64,000 nt of DNA from Comamonadaceae bacterium PBBC1 (GTDB taxonomy: Bacteria > Pseudomonadota > Gammaproteobacteria > Burkholderiales > Burkholderiaceae_C): contig NKIP01000002.1 in NCBI GenBank assembly GCA_002256145.1, positions 1 to 64,000 of the forward strand, written 5' to 3'. This document shows, piece after piece, positions 60,014 to 64,000 of the stretch (its first letter is position 1; every line of letters begins with the position of its first letter). A model generated the notes under the pieces. The model worked only from the letters and a program-made list of their open reading frames with translations. It was not told the DNA's origin and made no database searches. The position numbers were made by a program, and so were the translations under genes.

Positions 60014-60978
60014 GCCTGACCCCACCCGTGCCTGTGCGGCACTACCTGCAGTTCACCGACCTGAGCGCCGACGAGTACGCGCACCTGTTTGCACGGGCTG
60101 CCGAGATCAAGCGCAAGTTCAAGGCTTACGAAAAGTACCACCCGCTGGCCGACCGCACGCTGGCCATGATTTTCGAAAAAGCCAGCACCCGCACGCGAGT
60201 GAGCTTTGAGGCGGGCATGTACCAACTGGGCGGCTCGGTGGTGCACCTGACCACGGGCGACAGCCAGCTCGGCCGCTCAGAGCCCATCGAAGACAGCGCC
60301 CGGGTGATCAGCCGCATGACCGACATCGTCATGATCCGCACCTACGGCCAAGACAAAATTGAGCGCTTTGCCTCGCACTCTCGTGTGCCGGTTATCAACG
60401 GCTTGACCAACGAATTTCACCCCTGCCAAATTCTGGCCGACCTGTTCACCCTGCTGGAGCACCGGGGCCTGGACGCCCAGGGCCAACCGGACCCGTCTTA
60501 CCTGAAGGGCAAAGTGGTGGCCTGGGTGGGTGACGGCAACAACATGGCCAACACCTGGCTGCAAGCCGCCGAATTGCTGGGTTTCACGGTGCACCTGAGC
60601 ACGCCCAGCGGCTACGAAGTGGACCAAGCCGTGGCGGGTTTGCGCAGCGCCGACTGCTACAAAATCTTCCAAAACCCGCAAGACGCCTGTCGTGATGCCG
60701 ATCTGGTCACCACCGACGTGTGGACCAGCATGGGCTACGAAGCCGAGAACGAGGCCCGCAAGAAAGCCTTTGCCAACTGGTGTGTGGACGAAGCCATGAT
60801 GAAAGTGGCCAAGCCCGACGCCCTGTTCATGCACTGCCTGCCTGCGCACCGGGGCGAAGAAGTCAGCGCCGAAGTCATCGACGGCCCGCAATCGGTGGTC
60901 TGGGACGAAGCCGAAAACCGCATGCATGTGCAAAAGGCACTCATGGAGTTTTTGCTGTTGGGTCGCGTCCAAGCCTGA
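60010..60978 (+). CDS. argF: Ornithine carbamoyltransferase
   Basis: OTCase makes citrulline from ornithine and carbamoyl phosphate. The 322-residue protein has the carbamoyl-phosphate motif FEKASTRTRVSFEAGMYQLG, FHPCQILADLFT, WVGDGNNMANTW and FMHCLPAHRGEEV. All catalytic residues are present. It overlaps argD by 4 bases and forms an argD-argF operon. Confidence 0.96.
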   Translation: MSLTPPVPVRHYLQFTDLSADEYAHLFARAAEIKRKFKAYEKYHPLADRTLAMIFEKASTRTRVSFEAGMYQLGGSVVHLTTGDSQLGRSEPIEDSARVISRMTDIVMIRTYGQDKIERFASHSRVPVINGLTNEFHPCQILADLFTLLEHRGLDAQGQPDPSYLKGKVVAWVGDGNNMANTWLQAAELLGFTVHLSTPSGYEVDQAVAGLRSADCYKIFQNPQDACRDADLVTTDVWTSMGYEAENEARKKAFANWCVDEAMMKVAKPDALFMHCLPAHRGEEVSAEVIDGPQSVVWDEAENRMHVQKALMEFLLLGRVQA

Positions 60979-60985
60979 TCTGTCA

Positions 60986-61004
60986 CCCCGGACTTGATCC
61001 GGGG
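60986..61004. repeat. Palindromic element behind argF (REP-like)
   Basis: CCCCGGA / TCCGGGG with a 5-base loop lies in TGTCACCCCGGACTTGATCC followed by GGGGTCCATT. This sequence closely resembles a palindromic repeat common in alphaproteobacterial intergenic DNA. It may serve as a weak terminator of argF; only two Ts-rich blocks follow. Confidence 0.5.
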
Positions 61005-61024
61005 TCCATTCCCCTTTTCACCCC

Positions 61025-61333
61025 ATGTCCAACTGCACCACCTGCGGCGCTTGCTGCGTGAGTTTTCGGGTGGATTTTTCCGTCTACGAATACGAAGAAG
61101 GCGGCGGCGATGTGCCTGCCGGACTGGCCTCGCCCATCACTGAGCACACCTGCCGCATGCGCGGCACGGACCACAGCCCGCCGCGTTGTGCAGCGCTTTA
61201 TGGCAAAACGGGCGAAAAAGCCATTTGCGGCATTTACGAATGGCGGCCCTCGCCTTGCCGAGAGTTTGAAGAAGGCAGCCCCGCTTGTGAGCAAGCGCGG
61301 CGACGCCATGGCCTGCCTGCGCTGAACGTCTGA
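61025..61333 (+). CDS. YkgJ-family cysteine cluster protein
   Basis: A 102-residue protein with the Cys-rich pattern NCTTCGACCVSFRVDF, CRMRGTDHSPPRCAAL, CGIYEWRPSPCREFEEGSPA followed by C. The spacing fits the YkgJ/CxxCxxCC family, which likely binds a metal or iron-sulfur cluster. Partner and role are unknown. Confidence 0.88.
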   Translation: MSNCTTCGACCVSFRVDFSVYEYEEGGGDVPAGLASPITEHTCRMRGTDHSPPRCAALYGKTGEKAICGIYEWRPSPCREFEEGSPACEQARRRHGLPALNV

Positions 61334-61401
61334 AGTCTTTTTCACGGGTGTTGGAAATAACCGACACCACGGTTTTTTGGGCGGTGCTACCTTAGCTCAC
61401 C

Positions 61402-62028
61402 ATGAAAAAACTTTGGGACATTTCCCCACCCGTCGATGCGCAAAGCCCGGTCTTTCCGGGCGACACGCCTTACACCCAGCAATGGGCTGCTACCCTGACC
61501 GAAACCTGCCCGGTGAACGTGAGCGCCATCACCCTGTCGCCCCATGTGGGCGCACATGCCGATGCCCCGCTGCATTACGACCCACAAGGTGCGGCCGTGG
61601 GCGCTTTGGACCTGCTGCCTTTTCTGGGCAGATGCCGCGTCATCCATGCGCTGGATGCTGGCCCTTTGATCACCATCGCCCACTTGCAGCGCGCACTGAA
61701 CGACATGCCCGAGCGGCTGCTGGTGCGCACCTACCGCCAATTTCCACGTCAACACTTCGACACCCAACTCACCGCCTTTGACCCTGCCACAGTGCAGCAG
61801 TTGGCCGACCTGGGCGTGCTGCTGATCGGCACCGACAGCGCCAGCATCGACCCGGCCGACAGCAAAGCCTTGCCCAGCCACCAAGCGATTCGGCAGCGCG
61901 GCTTGCGCGTGTTGGAAAACCTGCTGCTCGACAACGTGCCCGAAGGCGATTACGAACTGATCGCCCTACCCCTCAAACTCATGACCGCCGACGCCAGCCC
62001 CGTACGTGCGGTATTGCGCGAACTTTGA
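61402..62028 (+). CDS. kynB: Kynurenine formamidase (arylformamidase)
   Basis: KynB hydrolyses N-formylkynurenine to kynurenine. The 208-residue cyclase-like protein starts KLWDISPPVDAQSPVFPGDT and has the metal site SPHVGAHADAPLHY, followed by LLIGTDSASIDP and YELIALPLKL. It is the first gene of kynB-kynU-kynA. Confidence 0.94.
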   Translation: MKKLWDISPPVDAQSPVFPGDTPYTQQWAATLTETCPVNVSAITLSPHVGAHADAPLHYDPQGAAVGALDLLPFLGRCRVIHALDAGPLITIAHLQRALNDMPERLLVRTYRQFPRQHFDTQLTAFDPATVQQLADLGVLLIGTDSASIDPADSKALPSHQAIRQRGLRVLENLLLDNVPEGDYELIALPLKLMTADASPVRAVLREL

Positions 62029-62050
62029 ACACACTTTGAAAGACACCCTC

Positions 62051-63337
62051 ATGATGAACCTCACCCCCACCCTGCAAGACTGCGAACTGCTGGACGCACA
62101 AGACCCTTTGCGCAGCCTGCGTGATCAATTTGACCTGCCCGCTGGCGTGATTTATTTGGACGGCAACTCGCTGGGCGTGCTGCCCAAAACCGTACCCGCC
62201 CGCGTGGCCCATGCCGTGACGCAAGAATGGGGCACCGACCTGATCAAAAGCTGGAACACCGCAGGCTGGTTCACCCTGCCCCAGCGCGTGGGCGACAAGA
62301 TTGCCCGCGTCATCGGTGCACAGCCGGGCGAAGTGATCGCGGCGGACAGCACCTCGATCAACCTGTTCAAAGTGCTGGCCGCCGCGCTGCACATCGCCAA
62401 AGCTGACCACCCGCACAAAACCAAAATCGTCAGCGAACGCAGCAACTTCCCCACCGACCTTTACATCGCAGAGGCCTTGTGCAAAGAGCGCGGCTACACC
62501 CTGCAACTGGTCGAAGCCGAAGACCTGGCGGCCGCCTTGCAAGCCGATGTGGCGGTGCTCATGCTCACCCATGTGAACTACCGCACCGGGGCCATGCACA
62601 ACATGCAGGCCGTCACCGCCCAGGCTCATGCGCAGGGCATTCTCACCGTGTGGGACCTGGCGCACAGCGCAGGCGCGGTGCCCGTTGACCTGAACGGCTC
62701 AGGGGCCGACTTTGCGGTGGGCTGTGGCTACAAATACCTCAATGGCGGCCCCGGCGCTCCGGCATTTGTGTGGGTGCATCCGCAACACACCGACCGCTTT
62801 TGGCAACCGCTGGCCGGTTGGTGGGGCCACGCCGCGCCCTTTGCCTTCACGCCCGATTACCAGCCCGCCAAAGGCATCACGCGCTACCAATGCGGCACGC
62901 AACCCATCTTGAGCCTCACGGCGCTCGACTGCGGCCTGGACGCTTTTTTGGCCGCCGAGGCGCTGGGCGGCATGGCCGCGCTGCGCCAAAAATCGCTGGC
63001 ACTCACGGGCTTGTTCATGCAACTGGTGCGCACGCGCCTGCACGGGTACGGCTTTGGCATCGCCACCCCTTCCGAAGAAGCCCTGCGCGGCTCGCAAGTG
63101 AGCCTGACCCGCGCCGAGGGCGCCTACGCCATCGTGCAAGCCCTGATCGCGCGCGGCGTGATCGGCGACTTCAGGGCGGGCGATGGCGGCGTGCACGCCG
63201 ACATCTTGCGCTTTGGCTTCACACCGCTGTATGTGGGCTATGCCGACGTGTGGCAGGCCGCAGAACACCTGTGCCAGGTCATGCAAAGTGGCGAGTGGCA
63301 AGACGCCCGCTTTGCGCAAAAAAACGCTGTGACCTGA
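62051..63337 (+). CDS. kynU: Kynureninase
   Basis: A 428-residue PLP enzyme that splits kynurenine to anthranilate and alanine. It shows [53 protein letters not shown] (cofactor-binding Asp) and [19 protein letters not shown] with the PLP lysine. ATG 62051 or 62054 is the start, 22 bases after the kynB stop. Confidence 0.95.
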   Translation: MMNLTPTLQDCELLDAQDPLRSLRDQFDLPAGVIYLDGNSLGVLPKTVPARVAHAVTQEWGTDLIKSWNTAGWFTLPQRVGDKIARVIGAQPGEVIAADSTSINLFKVLAAALHIAKADHPHKTKIVSERSNFPTDLYIAEALCKERGYTLQLVEAEDLAAALQADVAVLMLTHVNYRTGAMHNMQAVTAQAHAQGILTVWDLAHSAGAVPVDLNGSGADFAVGCGYKYLNGGPGAPAFVWVHPQHTDRFWQPLAGWWGHAAPFAFTPDYQPAKGITRYQCGTQPILSLTALDCGLDAFLAAEALGGMAALRQKSLALTGLFMQLVRTRLHGYGFGIATPSEEALRGSQVSLTRAEGAYAIVQALIARGVIGDFRAGDGGVHADILRFGFTPLYVGYADVWQAAEHLCQVMQSGEWQDARFAQKNAVT

Positions 63338-63347
63338 AAGACCTGTC

Positions 63348-64000
63348 ATGAGTTCATGTCCTTTCCACACCCCAAACGCAGACACCGCAGCCAGCGCCAG
63401 CACCGCAGCGGGCGATGCCACAGGCGAGCGCATCGTGCACGATGAAAAAGCCCAGCTCGACTTTGATGGCCGCATGAGCTACGGCGACTACCTGCAGCTC
63501 GATGCCATCCTGAACGCCCAAAACCCGCTCTCGCCCGACCACAACGAGATGCTGTTCATCGTGCAGCACCAGACCAGCGAGTTGTGGATGAAGCTGATGC
63601 TGCATGAGCTTAAGGCCGCCATGGCGGGCATCGCACAAGACCAATTGCCCGACGCCTTCAAAAAACTCGCCCGCGTCAGCCGCATCATGGAGCAGCTGGT
63701 GCACGCTTGGGACGTGCTGGCCACCATGACGCCACCCGAATACAGCGCCATCCGCCCTTACTTGGCGCAGTCCAGTGGCTTTCAAAGCTGGCAATACCGC
63801 TGCATCGAGTTTGCGATGGGCAACAAAAACGCGACCATGCTGCAGCCCCACGCGCACCGCCCCGACCTGTCGGCCACCGTGCAAGCAGCCTATGAAGCAC
63901 CTTCGTTGTATGACGAATGCCTGCGCCTGCTGCAACGCCGAGGTCTGGATGTGCCGAGCAGCCACACCCAACGCGATTGGCGACAGCCCTACCCGGCAAG
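63348..64000 (+). CDS. kynA: Tryptophan 2,3-dioxygenase (3' end outside window)
   Basis: TDO opens the indole ring of tryptophan with a heme cofactor, the first step of the pathway. The first 217 residues are visible: a 35-residue Ala/Thr-rich N-terminus, then [40 protein letters not shown] and [16 protein letters not shown] [20 protein letters not shown]. The frame is open to base 64000. It begins 10 bases after kynU. Confidence 0.95.
   Translation, partial: MSSCPFHTPNADTAASASTAAGDATGERIVHDEKAQLDFDGRMSYGDYLQLDAILNAQNPLSPDHNEMLFIVQHQTSELWMKLMLHELKAAMAGIAQDQLPDAFKKLARVSRIMEQLVHAWDVLATMTPPEYSAIRPYLAQSSGFQSWQYRCIEFAMGNKNATMLQPHAHRPDLSATVQAAYEAPSLYDECLRLLQRRGLDVPSSHTQRDWRQPYPA

Noticed and set aside
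1-64000. CRISPR arrays, prophage modules, rRNA genes
   Set aside because: No evenly spaced repeats, phage structural genes or rRNA sequences were seen anywhere in the window.

Overview
The window looks like a chromosomal segment of a betaproteobacterium in the order Burkholderiales, most likely the family Comamonadaceae (Limnohabitans/Rhodoferax-like). This is inferred from protein character and gene order: rpsP-rimM-trmD-rplS; perM-hda-HAD-pcnB-folK divergent from purM; murJ divergent from rpsT; a DUF3579 gene next to argD-argF; and kynB-kynU-kynA. Most of the window is housekeeping DNA. The stretch from about 10.2 to 25.4 kb is visibly more A/T-rich and carries a surface-polysaccharide locus.

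Layout: 1-240 holds the right end of an IS66-type element that cuts a gene. 412-5615 carries a small lipoprotein pair, murB, yajQ, ridA-like, plsY, ybaK-like and an aldo/keto reductase. 5821-7260 is an IS110-family element. 7364-10163 holds a divergent acyl-CoA synthetase and alpha/beta hydrolase. 10198-25359 is the polysaccharide locus: a promoter with an inverted repeat, an initiating phosphoglycosyl transferase, a fusion protein ending in a degenerate copy of that enzyme, STAS and Hpt-like regulators, three glycosyltransferases, a receiver/PP2C/HATPase regulator, Wza-like exporter, Wzz-like co-polymerase, Wzx-like flippase, Wzy-like polymerase and a small secreted protein.

25477-30432 carries prfB (with its programmed frameshift), pepN, fbp and tRNA-Thr(CGU). 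30504-36062 is an accessory patch: BrnT/BrnA toxin-antitoxin, WYL regulator, macro-domain protein, NERD-helicase, a small unknown gene and a NYN-domain protein. 36239-43568 holds Nudix, CobD/CbiB-like, rsgA, pterin dehydratase, M48 protease, orn and a DEAD-box helicase. 43892-46105 is the leftward rpsP operon. The rest holds a GNAT enzyme, a TM2-like protein, Pit/DUF47 phosphate uptake, a six-gene leftward operon (perM to DUF486), purM, sirB1-like, murJ, rpsT, arginine biosynthesis and the kynurenine pathway, with kynA running off the right edge.

The most notable content is the polysaccharide locus. It carries, on its own DNA, all parts of a partner-switching circuit (anti-anti-sigma STAS protein, Hpt-like protein, and a response regulator that is both PP2C phosphatase and RsbW-like kinase). 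This resembles HptB-HsbR-HsbA of Pseudomonas and SypA/SypE of Vibrio, here apparently dedicated to one polysaccharide. The same locus pairs a catalytically complete phosphoglycosyl transferase with a degenerate homologue fused to a nucleotidyltransferase-like and left-handed beta-helix protein. Secondary observations are a long RNA-pairable inverted repeat at the end of the IS110 element, two palindromes that share a core but have unrelated arms, a hairpin covering the prfB ribosome binding site, and a WYL/macro/NERD-helicase patch.
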